A stretch of DNA of 64,000 nucleotides from Oscillospiraceae bacterium (GTDB lineage Bacteria > Bacillota > Clostridia > Oscillospirales > Oscillospiraceae): the NCBI GenBank assembly GCA_017508045.1, contig JAFVZT010000027.1:1-64000 (forward strand), given 5' to 3'. The first letter of the stretch is position 1, and each line of letters opens with the position of its first letter. The notes beneath the pieces were generated by a model. The model had not been told where the DNA came from. It saw only the letters and a list, made by a program, of their open reading frames with translations, and did not search any database. Positions 7,735 through 16,259 of the stretch are shown piece by piece. The translations under genes and the position numbers were made by a program.

Positions 7735-9381
7735 ATGGATTATGCTGCACTTGCCGGGCTACTGTTTCCGAACGTGACCGACACACCCCAATCCTTAGAG
7801 GAAAAATATCCCCCTCGTCAACTTCCCGAGGGCGCAGTGGTTACCCGTATGGCACCTTCCCCCACAGGCTTTGTCCATTTAGGTAATCTGGTTATGGGCT
7901 TGACTGCAGAACGAATGGCTCATCAAAGCAACGGCATTCTGTTTTTGCGTGTTGAAGACACCGATGCCAAGCGCGAAGTGCCCGGCGCTGTCGAGGTTTT
8001 GATTGAAACTTTAAAACACTACGGCATTTCCTTTGATGAAGGTGCTACCATTGACGGCGATAACGGCAGCTACGGACCCTACCGTCAGCGCCAAAGAGCC
8101 GGCATTTACCACGTTTATGCAAAACAGCTGGTAGAACAAGGTATGGCGTACCCCTGCTTCTGCACAGAAGAAGAGCTTAGTGCAATGCGTGCGCAACAGG
8201 AAGCCAACAAGGAAACAACCGGCTATTATGGAAAATACGCCCTGTGGCGTGACCGCGCATTAGAGGATATTCAGGCACAGCTGGCAGAGGGAAATTCCTG
8301 GGTGCTGCGTTTTCGCTCTACAGGCTCTGTGGAGAATCAGTTTAAGTTTGATGATCTGGTTAAAGGCAAGCTCACAATTACAGAAAACGATGTTGACCAC
8401 GTTTTGCTAAAATCTGACGGTATCCCCACTTATCACTTTGCCCACGCGGTAGACGATCACTTAATGCGCACAACTCATGTGGTCCGTGGCGATGAGTGGC
8501 TTCCTACCCTGCCCTTCCACATTCAATTGTTCAAAGCGCTGGGTTTTAAACTGCCGAAGTACGTCCACATCGGACCGCTAATGAAAATGGACGGAACCTC
8601 TAAGCGGAAGCTGAGCAAGCGTAAAGACCCGGAGCTGGCATTAACCTTCTACAAGGCTGCGGGCTTCCCGGTTGAAGCAGTGTACGAATACATTATGACC
8701 GTCCTTAATTCGAATTTTGAGGACTGGCGCCGGGCAAATCCCACCGCACCCTCCGATGATTTTACCTTTAGTCCCAAGAAACTCAATCCGGCTGGCAGTC
8801 TGTTTGACTATGCAAAACTCACCGATGTGAGCAAAAATGAAATTGCTAAAATGGATTCCGCAAAGGTCTATACCCTGCTGACCGAATGGGCCGGAGAATA
8901 TGACCCGGAATTTGCAGAGCTACTTTGCAGGAATCCGGATTATGCAAAATCCATTCTGGCAATTGGCCGTGGCGGCAAAAAGCCCCGTAAGGACCTCGCA
9001 ACATGGAAGGAAGCCAAGTCTTATATGGGCTTCTTCTATGATGAATATCTGACTGCACCGGAATTTGACGAAAAATTCAATAAAACTGTTATTTATTCCG
9101 TATTGGATAAATTCCTAGATTGTTTCGATATTTCTGATGACTCCGGTGTTTGGTTCGAAAAAGTGAAGACCATTACCGCAGAATTGGGCTTTACCACAGA
9201 TATGAAGGTATACAAAGCTGACCCCAATGCCTTCCCCGGCACTGTTGCCGATGTTTCCACCTTTATACGGCAGGCTGTTACTGGCAAGACAAACTCCCCG
9301 GATTTGTACACCGTTATGCAGCTGCTTGGCTACGATCGCACAGTCTCCAGAATTAAGGCCGTTATGGCGACACTGAAATAA
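7735..9381 (+). CDS. gltX: Glutamyl-tRNA synthetase
   Basis: A class Ib synthetase of 548 residues. The HIGH-type signature PSPTGFVHLGNLVMG lies at about 42-56, and the KMSKS-type loop KRKLSKRKDPELA at about 285-297. The protein is longer than the roughly 480-residue E. coli enzyme. It carries about 30 extra residues at the N-terminus and insertions in the C-terminal half, a form known in Clostridia. Whether it also charges tRNA-Gln (non-discriminating) cannot be decided here. Strong promoter and Shine-Dalgarno upstream, terminator downstream. Confidence 0.95.
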   Translation: MDYAALAGLLFPNVTDTPQSLEEKYPPRQLPEGAVVTRMAPSPTGFVHLGNLVMGLTAERMAHQSNGILFLRVEDTDAKREVPGAVEVLIETLKHYGISFDEGATIDGDNGSYGPYRQRQRAGIYHVYAKQLVEQGMAYPCFCTEEELSAMRAQQEANKETTGYYGKYALWRDRALEDIQAQLAEGNSWVLRFRSTGSVENQFKFDDLVKGKLTITENDVDHVLLKSDGIPTYHFAHAVDDHLMRTTHVVRGDEWLPTLPFHIQLFKALGFKLPKYVHIGPLMKMDGTSKRKLSKRKDPELALTFYKAAGFPVEAVYEYIMTVLNSNFEDWRRANPTAPSDDFTFSPKKLNPAGSLFDYAKLTDVSKNEIAKMDSAKVYTLLTEWAGEYDPEFAELLCRNPDYAKSILAIGRGGKKPRKDLATWKEAKSYMGFFYDEYLTAPEFDEKFNKTVIYSVLDKFLDCFDISDDSGVWFEKVKTITAELGFTTDMKVYKADPNAFPGTVADVSTFIRQAVTGKTNSPDLYTVMQLLGYDRTVSRIKAVMATLK

Positions 9382-9384
9382 GAC

Positions 9385-9420
9385 AACCCGGACTGATTTT
9401 TATAATCAGTCCGGGTTTGA
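9385..9420. terminator. Terminator between gltX and the aconitase gene
   Basis: A 13-bp perfect stem (9385-9397 with 9404-9416) is followed by TGATTTTTA. It lies between convergent genes and probably serves both. Confidence 0.85.
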
Positions 9421-9423
9421 TTT

Positions 9424-11349
9424 TTAGATGCCGCCGTCTTTTGTATAGTTCAACAGTCCGCCCGCAAGAAGAATCTTTTGCTGGCGTTGTGTCAGATTGC
9501 AGCTGGCCGTGAAGGTCAAGCCATCCGTCTTTACGGTTATGCTACCTTTTTCCATTCCGGACTTAATATCCGTCAGCTGTAGAGTCATAGACTGGGAGAG
9601 CTTATCATAAACCTCCGGATCCTCCAATGTCAAAGGCAAAATACCCGCATTAATCAAGTTTGCAACGTGAATTCTGGCAAAGCTTTTCGCAAGAACACAG
9701 CGAATACCTAAATACATAGGGACCAGCGCAGCGTGCTCACGGGAGGAGCCTTGTCCGTAATTGCTGCCACCTAAGATAATTCCGTCTCCTGCCGCTTTTG
9801 CGCGTTCTGGGAATTCCTTATCACAAACCTCGAAGCAAAACTGCGACAGGTGGGGAATGTTCGAGCGATAAGGCAAAATTTTTGCACCGGCAGGCATAAT
9901 ATGGTCAGTGGTAATGTTGTCCCCAACCTTTAGGACAAGCTGAGCTGTCAATTCGTCCGCAAAAGGCTTGCTCTTGGGGAACTCCTTGATATTCGGGCCG
10001 CGAAGCACCTGTGCATCCTTAGCCTCCTCAACGCTGAGGGGCATCAACACTGCAGTATCGTCAACAGAAAATTCCTGAGGAACCTCTCGGGTTGCCTGGA
10101 CCTGCAGGGTCGTGGGGTCAGTTATGTATCCGGTTAGCGCCGAAGCCGCTGCTGTTTCCGGAGAAACCAGATAGACATTAGCATCCTTGGTGCCACTGCG
10201 ACCGGTGAAGTTTCGGTTAAAAGTTCTAAGGCTGACACCCTGAGAGTTGGGAGAAAAGCCCATACCAATACACGGACCGCAGGCGCACTCCAGCACACGG
10301 GCGCCACTTTTCAGAATATCGTTAAGCGCACCACAGTCAGCAAGCATCGTCAAAACCTGACGGGAGCCGGGAGATATTGACAGGCTGACACCGGGGGCAA
10401 CCGTCTTTCCCCGAAGAATTGCAGCCACGCGGAGCATATCACGCAAGGAGGAATTGGTGCAAGAGCCGATACAAACCTGATCCACCTTAACATCCTTTAA
10501 CTCTTTCACTGCAACCACATTGTCAGGACTGTGGGGGCAAGCAATCATAGGCTCAAGGGTAGACAAATCCAAATCAATTATCCGGTCGTAGACGGCATCC
10601 TCATCAGAGGAAAGCGGTGTGTAATCAGCCTCTCTTCCCTGATTGCGCAAAAACAGTCGTGTCTGTTCATCGGAAGGGAAAATCGAGGTGGTCGCACCCA
10701 GCTCCGCGCCCATATTGGTAATGGTAGCGCGCTCAGGGACTGTTAGGGTTTCCACACCGGGACCGCCCCACTCCACCAGAACGCCCACACCGCCTTTAAC
10801 TGACAGCCTGCGAAGTATCTCAAGGCTGACATCCTTTGCCGCAACGTGGGGACGCAGAGCGCCTGTCAGATTAACCTTATACTGCTTGGGCATAGTGATA
10901 TAATACGCACCACCACCCATTGCAATAGCAACGTCCATACCGCCAGCGCCAAAAGCCAGCATACCCAAGCCTCCGGCTGTGGGTGTGTGGCTGTCCGATC
11001 CGATTAAGGTCTTTCCAGGAACGCCAAACCGTTCCAGATGCACCTGGTGACAGATACCGTTGCCGGGTCTGGAGAACCGCACGCCGTACTTAGCGGCAAC
11101 CGTTTGCAAATACCGGTGGTCATCGGCATTTTCAAAACCGCATTGCAGCGTGTTGTGGTCAACATAGGCAACGCTTAATTCTGTCTTCACCCGGGGAATG
11201 CCCATGGTTTCAAACTCCAGATAGGCCATTGTTCCGGTTGCGTCCTGAGTCAGGGTCTGGTCAATGCGAAGTGCAACCTCCTGCCCCTGCTGCATTGTTC
11301 CGGCAAGCAAGTGCTTTTCAATAATTTTTTCTGCAATCGTTTTACCCAT
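9424..11349 (-). CDS. Aconitate hydratase
   Basis: A 641-residue aconitase interconverting citrate and isocitrate through a [4Fe-4S] cluster. Cluster cysteines are visible in CIGSCTNSS and CACGPCIGMG. The swivel domain at the C-terminus carries GGSNYGQGSSREHAALVP with the substrate-binding Ser/Arg. The size matches the short bacterial/mitochondrial-like aconitases of Clostridia rather than the roughly 890-residue AcnA/AcnB. The start at 11349 follows GAGAGG and overlaps the end of the GntR gene by 8 bases. With the adjacent citrate synthase it forms the first steps from oxaloacetate and acetyl-CoA toward 2-oxoglutarate and glutamate. Isocitrate dehydrogenase is not in the window. Confidence 0.93.
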   Translation of the reverse strand: MGKTIAEKIIEKHLLAGTMQQGQEVALRIDQTLTQDATGTMAYLEFETMGIPRVKTELSVAYVDHNTLQCGFENADDHRYLQTVAAKYGVRFSRPGNGICHQVHLERFGVPGKTLIGSDSHTPTAGGLGMLAFGAGGMDVAIAMGGGAYYITMPKQYKVNLTGALRPHVAAKDVSLEILRRLSVKGGVGVLVEWGGPGVETLTVPERATITNMGAELGATTSIFPSDEQTRLFLRNQGREADYTPLSSDEDAVYDRIIDLDLSTLEPMIACPHSPDNVVAVKELKDVKVDQVCIGSCTNSSLRDMLRVAAILRGKTVAPGVSLSISPGSRQVLTMLADCGALNDILKSGARVLECACGPCIGMGFSPNSQGVSLRTFNRNFTGRSGTKDANVYLVSPETAAASALTGYITDPTTLQVQATREVPQEFSVDDTAVLMPLSVEEAKDAQVLRGPNIKEFPKSKPFADELTAQLVLKVGDNITTDHIMPAGAKILPYRSNIPHLSQFCFEVCDKEFPERAKAAGDGIILGGSNYGQGSSREHAALVPMYLGIRCVLAKSFARIHVANLINAGILPLTLEDPEVYDKLSQSMTLQLTDIKSGMEKGSITVKTDGLTFTASCNLTQRQQKILLAGGLLNYTKDGGI

Positions 11350-11995
11350 TGTTTTGAAACCTCTCAATCATAGACACTTTTGCATTGGCAATATGCTTCT
11401 GTATCAACGCCTCTGCCTTTTCAGCATCTGCAGAGCATATGGCATCGCAAATTGCCCGGTGCTCCTGCACGGAGCATCTGAGGCGCTCATCATTATCCAA
11501 GCTGCCTCTGCGGAAACGCTGTGTCTTTTTATGCAGCGGCACTAAGGTATCGCGGATAACCGTCCGTCCGCAAAGCTCATAAATTGCATGATGGAACTGA
11601 TCATCCACCTTACGCAAGCTCTCCAAGTCATGCCGGGAGTAGTAAAAATCTTGTCGATCACAAATAGACAGCAGCATATCCTTGCTTTCATCTGTCAGGT
11701 TTTTTGTGGCATAATACGCCGCAAGACCCTCAATGCGCTGACGGATGTCCATAATATCCAGCAAATCATCTACTGTAATACCCAGCACCACAGAGCCTTT
11801 TCCGGTATCCGCAATGAGGCGCTCCTGTTCCAAGCGACGCAACGACTCGCGGATGGGCGTTCTGCTTACACCGAGAGTCTCCACGAGCTTTAGCTCTGTT
11901 AGAATTTCACCGCGGGGATAAACTCCGGTAATGATGTCGTTTTCCAGTTTCTCAAAAACTCTGTCCGCAAGAGAGACACTTTTAAATTCGTTCAT
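11342..11995 (-). CDS. GntR-family (FadR subfamily) transcriptional regulator
   Basis: A 217-residue repressor-type protein. A winged HTH spans about residues 8-75, with the GntR hallmark LVETLGVSRTPIRESLRRLEQERLI. An all-helical FCD ligand-binding domain spans about 85-215, with metal/ligand residues such as Asp and His in DDQFHHAIYEL. It is embedded between Re-citrate synthase and aconitase in one operon, so it very probably senses a tricarboxylate or related metabolite and controls the operon. The palindrome over the operon promoter at 13400-13423 is the likely binding site. Confidence 0.9.
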   Translation of the reverse strand: MNEFKSVSLADRVFEKLENDIITGVYPRGEILTELKLVETLGVSRTPIRESLRRLEQERLIADTGKGSVVLGITVDDLLDIMDIRQRIEGLAAYYATKNLTDESKDMLLSICDRQDFYYSRHDLESLRKVDDQFHHAIYELCGRTVIRDTLVPLHKKTQRFRRGSLDNDERLRCSVQEHRAICDAICSADAEKAEALIQKHIANAKVSMIERFQNNG

Positions 11996-12005
11996 AGCAA
12001 TCTCC

Positions 12006-13382
12006 TTATTTTACGGAAAACCGGCCGGGGGCCAGCTCTTCTATTTTTTCTTCCATCTCCATATAGGAAACAACAGTTTGTCTGCCCTGCTCATACAAAT
12101 CATCAATCCAGTTCTTCAAAGCCAATACCAGCGTATCATTCTTTGCCAGCTGGTCTTCACCGCTAAGCCTGTAGTTTTGATTTATCCAATAAGCAATACC
12201 TGCTGTACCGGATGTCTTACTGATTTCAACCATAGCGGGGCGGTTTAAAAGCTTTTCCGTATCAAAGATTGTATAAATCTCTGCATCCTTCATCAAGCCG
12301 TCAGCATGAATTCCGGCACGGGTAGTGTTAAAGCTTCTACCTACAAAGGGCGTCATAGGGGGAACATTATAGCCGATTTCTTTGGTAAAGAATTCTGCAA
12401 TCTCTGTGATAACCGTAGGATCCATACCATCCATAGAGCCTCTCAAGGACGCATATTCAAACACCATAGCCTCCAGAGGAACATTGCCGGTACGTTCTCC
12501 AATTCCCAGCAGAGAGCAGTTAACAGCACTGGCTCCGTAAAGCCACGCGGTGGATGCATTGGCAACTGCTTTATAGAAATCATTATGACCATGCCATTCC
12601 AAACACTCACTGGGAACTCCGGAGTGGTGCTGCAAACCATAAATAATGCCGGCAACACTTCTGGGAAGCGCTGCTTCTGTATACGGCACACCGTAACCCA
12701 TAGTGTCACAAGCGCGGATTTTTACTGGTATACCTGCCTGCTTGGACAGCTCCTGCAGTTCATTAACAAAGGGAACAACAAAGCCGTAGAAGTCTGCGCG
12801 GGTAATATCTTCCAGGTGACATCTGGGAATAACACCTGCTTCAAAAGCATCCTTAACGGTAGCAAGGTAGTAATCCAAGGCCTGTTTTCTGGTCATTTTC
12901 ATCTTCTTGAAAATGTGATAGTCGCTACAGCTTACCAAAATACCGGTTTCTTTAATTCCCAAATCACGGACAAGCTTAAAGTCCTCCTTGCTAGCGCGAA
13001 TCCAGCTGGTAATTTCGGGGAATGTCAAATCCAGCTCCATACACTTTTCCAAGGCCTGCCGATCTTTTTTGCTGTAAATGAAAAACTCGGTCTGACGAAT
13101 GATGCCATAAGGACCGCCAAGCTTAGAAAGATACTGGTAAATTTTTACGATTTGGTCAACACTGTAAGGCTCTACCGACTGCTGTCCATCACGCAAGGAT
13201 GTATCCGTTATCCAAATTTCTTCCGGCATATTAATCGGCACACGGCGATGGTTAAATGCAACCTTAGGTACTGTACCATAGGAATAAAAATCCCGTTGTA
13301 AATTCGGTTCCTCCACATCCTGTAAGGAGTATTTATAGGACTCCTGCTCCAGTAGGTTTGTTTTTGAAGATATCTCTAACAT
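12006..13382 (-). CDS. Re-type citrate synthase (isopropylmalate/homocitrate synthase family)
   Basis: A 458-residue protein of the HMGL-like/isopropylmalate synthase superfamily with a TIM barrel. The catalytic and metal-binding motif is DTSLRDGQQS (about 59-68), the second metal motif HGHNDFYKA (about 263-271), and the conserved signature LLGIGERTGNVPLEA (about 291-305). It lacks the long C-terminal LeuA regulatory domain. This length and the direct linkage to aconitase match the (Re)-citrate synthase described from Clostridium kluyveri, so I assign condensation of acetyl-CoA and oxaloacetate. Homocitrate or isopropylmalate synthase is the alternative, less likely given the neighbours. First gene of the operon, with AAGGAG before the ATG. 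Confidence 0.82.
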   Translation of the reverse strand: MLEISSKTNLLEQESYKYSLQDVEEPNLQRDFYSYGTVPKVAFNHRRVPINMPEEIWITDTSLRDGQQSVEPYSVDQIVKIYQYLSKLGGPYGIIRQTEFFIYSKKDRQALEKCMELDLTFPEITSWIRASKEDFKLVRDLGIKETGILVSCSDYHIFKKMKMTRKQALDYYLATVKDAFEAGVIPRCHLEDITRADFYGFVVPFVNELQELSKQAGIPVKIRACDTMGYGVPYTEAALPRSVAGIIYGLQHHSGVPSECLEWHGHNDFYKAVANASTAWLYGASAVNCSLLGIGERTGNVPLEAMVFEYASLRGSMDGMDPTVITEIAEFFTKEIGYNVPPMTPFVGRSFNTTRAGIHADGLMKDAEIYTIFDTEKLLNRPAMVEISKTSGTAGIAYWINQNYRLSGEDQLAKNDTLVLALKNWIDDLYEQGRQTVVSYMEMEEKIEELAPGRFSVK

Positions 13383-13399
13383 AATTACATCTCCTTTTT

Positions 13400-13443
13400 T
13401 GTATAACTGTATACAATTATACAGATTATTACAGGTTTGTCAA
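13400..13443 (-). promoter_or_regulatory. Promoter and palindromic operator of the citrate operon
   Basis: Read on the minus strand: TTGACA (13438-13443), a 16-base spacer and TATAAT (13416-13421), a full consensus. A 24-bp interrupted palindrome at 13400-13423, with outer arms TGTATAA/TTATACA and the central palindrome TGTATACA, covers the -10 box and the start region. Such GTATAC-centred sites are typical for FadR-type GntR proteins. Binding of the operon-encoded GntR protein is inferred. Confidence 0.75.
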
Positions 13444-13451
13444 TAGAGAAT

Positions 13452-13482
13452 TGGCGCAGGAACTATATAAATTCCTGCGCCA
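13452..13482. terminator. Hairpin between the Spo0A-like gene and the citrate promoter
   Basis: A 10-bp GC-rich stem (GGCGCAGGAA and its complement) has a 9-10-base AT loop and a weak T tract. It probably marks the end of the Spo0A-like transcript, about 65 bases past its stop. Confidence 0.5.
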
Positions 13483-13545
13483 TCAAATTAAACTGTCTAT
13501 TAAGTTAATTGATCCAAGGGTCGATGTGGGTAATTCCTTGAACAG

Positions 13546-14295
13546 CTATTGTGCTCGCCTTTGGAGTGCTGTCTGTTGTCTGCGCTGATGCAGCGCATAT
13601 GCCATTCTGGCAAGAAATACTTCATTGGTAGGACAATGTGTCTGGCCATCTCTGCCTGCGGGAAAATACACTTCCCATACACTTCTGTTTCCGTTTTCCC
13701 AAGCGTCTTTGATCGCATCCCGAATTCCTTTTTCCACTTGCTGAACATTTCCCATGCACAGCTTGGCGGCCATTGGATAGAGGCACTTGCTTATACCGCC
13801 GTCTACTCCGCGGTATTTTAACAGCAAACCGTAATATGCACAGTCATATCGAGTAAAACCCATTCGGAAGCCCAATTCCAGAAGAATTCTGTTGGTCTCT
13901 CTTTCCTCATTCCATTCCTGCAAATCAGGATGTTCTGACAGTTGTGCCAGATCCCAAATTCTGGATACCACGGCGCTGACACTGCAGGGTTTTGAAAGAA
14001 GATAGCTTACCTGCAGACGTTCCAACTCCTTACAGACCCAATCATCGCATAAATAAGAGGTTACAATCACCTTAACCTGGGGATGACAACCTCGTATCGT
14101 GCGCAAAACATCCAGACCGTCAACCTTGGGAAGGTGTAAATCCAAAAGAATGATATCCGGCTGAAACCGTCCTATTGCTTTTAATGCTGCCTCGCCGTCG
14201 CTGCAGCTTTGAATAGAAAATTCCTCTTTCAGCTGTTTAGCAACAGCCTTTGCAAAGGTTTGTACAGTTTCTGCAATTAACAAACGCCGCACCAC
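13546..14295 (-). CDS. Spo0A-like response regulator
   Basis: A 249-residue two-domain regulator. The receiver domain (about 1-115) has the phosphoacceptor Asp52 in ILLDLHLPKVDG, a Thr/Ser switch in VIVTSY (about 75-80) and Lys101 in LLSKP. The C-terminal domain (about 135-240) follows the Spo0A effector fold: LLELGF near its start, YPMAAKLC, then VEKGIRDAIKDAWENG and PTNEVFLARMAYAL. It is shorter and more divergent than canonical Spo0A (about 265 residues), and it does not sit next to spoIVB, where the main spo0A gene normally lies. I therefore regard it as a paralogue or diverged form. Its role could be sporulation-related or metabolic. Confidence 0.8.
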   Translation of the reverse strand: MVRRLLIAETVQTFAKAVAKQLKEEFSIQSCSDGEAALKAIGRFQPDIILLDLHLPKVDGLDVLRTIRGCHPQVKVIVTSYLCDDWVCKELERLQVSYLLSKPCSVSAVVSRIWDLAQLSEHPDLQEWNEERETNRILLELGFRMGFTRYDCAYYGLLLKYRGVDGGISKCLYPMAAKLCMGNVQQVEKGIRDAIKDAWENGNRSVWEVYFPAGRDGQTHCPTNEVFLARMAYALHQRRQQTALQRRAQ

Positions 14296-14371
14296 AGCAC
14301 ACCTTCTTTCTGCCTTTTATGACACAATACCACAATATGTTGTAAATTGCAACTGTAGATACCTATATTTC

Positions 14372-14388
14372 GTCGACAGTTTCCGACA
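14372..14388 (-). promoter_or_regulatory. Two 0A-box-like heptamers upstream of the Spo0A-like gene
   Basis: On the minus strand the heptamers TGTCGGA (14382-14388) and TGTCGAC (14372-14378) lie 10 bases apart, each one mismatch from the known 0A box TGTCGAA. They sit 77-93 bases upstream of the start codon. Autoregulation is a reasonable inference, not shown. Confidence 0.4.
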
Positions 14389-14391
14389 AAA

Positions 14392-14432
14392 ATAGCCTGC
14401 CCAATGCCAAGAGTCTATAGGACAGGCTGTTT
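14392..14432 (-). terminator. Terminator of the htrA gene
   Basis: The inverted repeat AGCCTGCC / GGACAGGCT brackets an 18-base loop, 16 bases past the htrA stop codon. Confidence 0.55.
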
Positions 14433-14447
14433 TCGATTTACTTCTTT

Positions 14448-15752
14448 TTAATTTGGTTTCTGGGTTTGCTGAGGTTTTGCATCAAAAGTAATACTCAGCT
14501 TTAGTTCAGCACCACTGCGATAAACTACGACTGTGCTACTCTGACCGGGTTCATACTTTCGCAAAACGCGAGTCAATTCGTTCAAAGAGGTAACATTCTG
14601 ATCACCGACGGCAACAATAATATCCTTAGCGCGAATGCCGCTCTTATCGGCTGCACTTCCGGCAACTACACTTCTGACATATACGCCAATAGGAAGCCCA
14701 TATGCCTGCGCAACCTCAGGATTCATATCTTCCACAGTTACGCCTAAATAAGCACCGTTGATAAAACCGTCTTTTACCAAATCCTCAATCATTCCCGCTA
14801 CATCATCAATGGGAATGGCAAAGCCGATGCCTTCAATCGTTGCGCCGGAATTGCTTGTTCCGGAATATTTTGCAGTAGTAATTCCCACGACTTCACCCTT
14901 CATATTAAACAAGGGACCGCCGGAGTTTCCGGAATTAATGGCTGCATCGGTTTGAAGCATATTGATGTAGCTGCCGTCAGTATTAACCAGTCGATCTTTA
15001 GCGCTGATATATCCAACTGTTAATGTTGATGTCAATTCGCCTAAGGGATTTCCGATCGCCGAGACCTGATCGCCCACAGCCAAGGCATCGCTGCTGCCCA
15101 ATTGCACATACGGTAGACCGGTCGCGTTAATCTTAAGGACAGATAAATCGCTGGCTGCATCGTAACCTACAACCTTAGCTTCATATTCGGTGCTGTCAGC
15201 CATAATAACACTAAGCTTCGTTGCGCCGGCAATCACGTGATAGTTGGATACAACGTAACCGTCCTGAGTAACAATAAAGCCGGAGCCGGAGGACGCTGTT
15301 TCCGAAATCTGTCCGTAAATATTTGTGACTATGGATTGATTGGAAATTGCCACAACCGCGTTGACATTCTTGGCGTATACCATTCCGGGAGTCTGTATAT
15401 TCGATGGATTCGGGGAGCTACCGGAACCCATAGAACTAAGGGCAGCATCCAATCTGTTTTGGTAAACATTAAGCTTATTTTCCATTGACCGGTACATCAA
15501 CTCAAACTCATTGCTCCAATAAGCATTCAACGCAAGCGCTGTTGCCGCACAGCTTCCGGCTACCAAAGCCATAATTAAAATTACACATAAAAGCCGTTTG
15601 AAAAACTTCCCGGTGCTTTTCTTCGGTGCAATCTTCGGAGCAGCAGCCTGCACTGTAAAGGGCGATTCATAAGGAGAATCCGCAAAGGGACTTAAAGGCT
15701 TCGTGGAAATTTCTTGACTATTTCCATTCCAAGCATTAAATTCTTGTTCCAT
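14448..15752 (-). CDS. htrA: HtrA/DegP-type membrane-anchored serine protease
   Basis: A 434-residue protease. A cytoplasmic Pro-rich N-terminus of about 50 residues leads to one membrane helix (about 53-75). An extracellular trypsin-like domain follows with the triad His in VSNYHVIAG, Asp in AASDLSVLKI and Ser in SGNSGGPLFN. A single PDZ domain ends the protein (about 330-425), with GVYVRSVVAGSAADKSGI. It degrades misfolded proteins outside the membrane. The start at 15752 has GGAGG 7 bases upstream. A start 27 bases further upstream is less well supported. Monocistronic by its flanking terminators. Confidence 0.92.
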   Translation of the reverse strand: MEQEFNAWNGNSQEISTKPLSPFADSPYESPFTVQAAAPKIAPKKSTGKFFKRLLCVILIMALVAGSCAATALALNAYWSNEFELMYRSMENKLNVYQNRLDAALSSMGSGSSPNPSNIQTPGMVYAKNVNAVVAISNQSIVTNIYGQISETASSGSGFIVTQDGYVVSNYHVIAGATKLSVIMADSTEYEAKVVGYDAASDLSVLKINATGLPYVQLGSSDALAVGDQVSAIGNPLGELTSTLTVGYISAKDRLVNTDGSYINMLQTDAAINSGNSGGPLFNMKGEVVGITTAKYSGTSNSGATIEGIGFAIPIDDVAGMIEDLVKDGFINGAYLGVTVEDMNPEVAQAYGLPIGVYVRSVVAGSAADKSGIRAKDIIVAVGDQNVTSLNELTRVLRKYEPGQSSTVVVYRSGAELKLSITFDAKPQQTQKPN

Positions 15753-15859
15753 GGTAGTTTCCTCCATTTCAGTATGCACTTAACTATACTTGCAAATTAT
15801 GAAATTAGTATGTACATTTCTTTTACATATCATATCACACAGATAATTTTTGTAAAGAA

Positions 15860-15889
15860 GAAATCGCGGCAGTACTTTGCCGCGATTTC
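15860..15889. terminator. Hairpin after the DUF1540 gene
   Basis: A 12-bp perfect stem GAAATCGCGGCA has a 6-base loop. On the minus strand it is followed by TTCTTTA, 10 bases past the DUF1540 stop. Confidence 0.75.
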
Positions 15890-15898
15890 AGAAACTTA

Positions 15899-16063
15899 TT
15901 ACTTCTTACGGAAAGACATACAGTCTGTACACTGATCCTGCGTGGGGTTAGACTCATGGGTGCCAACCAAAATGCGGTCCAGTGAACAGAAATTTGCTTC
16001 GTCGCAATGGTAAGCACACTGTTTTACGGTGCATTCGATGCTTTTATTTGCCTTGCAGTCCAT
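15899..16063 (-). CDS. DUF1540 cysteine-rich small protein
   Basis: A 54-residue protein with seven cysteines spaced as C3, C11, C16, C20, C26, C45 and C48, ending TDCMSFRKK. This matches the DUF1540 family as I know it: small metal- or redox-type Cys-rich proteins, common in Clostridia and often sporulation-associated, function unknown. The TAAAGGAGG ribosome site before the ATG is perfect. It diverges from the Fe-S-scaffold gene. Identification is by cysteine pattern and composition only. Confidence 0.8.
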   Translation of the reverse strand: MDCKANKSIECTVKQCAYHCDEANFCSLDRILVGTHESNPTQDQCTDCMSFRKK

Positions 16064-16153
16064 AATTATTCCTCCTTTATTTTGGGATGCTTTTAGTATT
16101 GCCTAAAACCTGTAATTTAACCGCATTGTCGGTGGTTTTTTGAATGTAAGCGA

Positions 16154-16182
16154 TTGACAATTTGCCCTTTGGTCTGTATAAT
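16154..16182 (+). promoter_or_regulatory. Consensus promoter of the scaffold/GGGtGRT operon
   Basis: TTGACA (16154-16159), exactly 17 bases, TATAAT (16177-16182). The leader of about 70 bases contains two small hairpins, GGAAAA/TTTTCC and a UUCG-type loop GTATT-TCGG-AATAC. A perfect promoter and strong codon bias suggest high expression. Confidence 0.85.
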
Positions 16183-16259
16183 ATTTCTGGAAAATACGAG
16201 TTTTCCGGACACGTATTTCGGAATACAGAAAATTCGTTTGGAAAGAAAGGAAAATTGCC

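Noticed and set aside
12306..13301. 331-codon plus-strand frame opposite the Re-citrate synthase gene
   Set aside because: Fully inside a clear gene on the other strand, with no ribosome site or protein family features.
15835..16017. 60-codon frame in another phase across the DUF1540 gene
   Set aside because: The 54-codon frame with its Cys pattern and perfect ribosome site is clearly the real gene.
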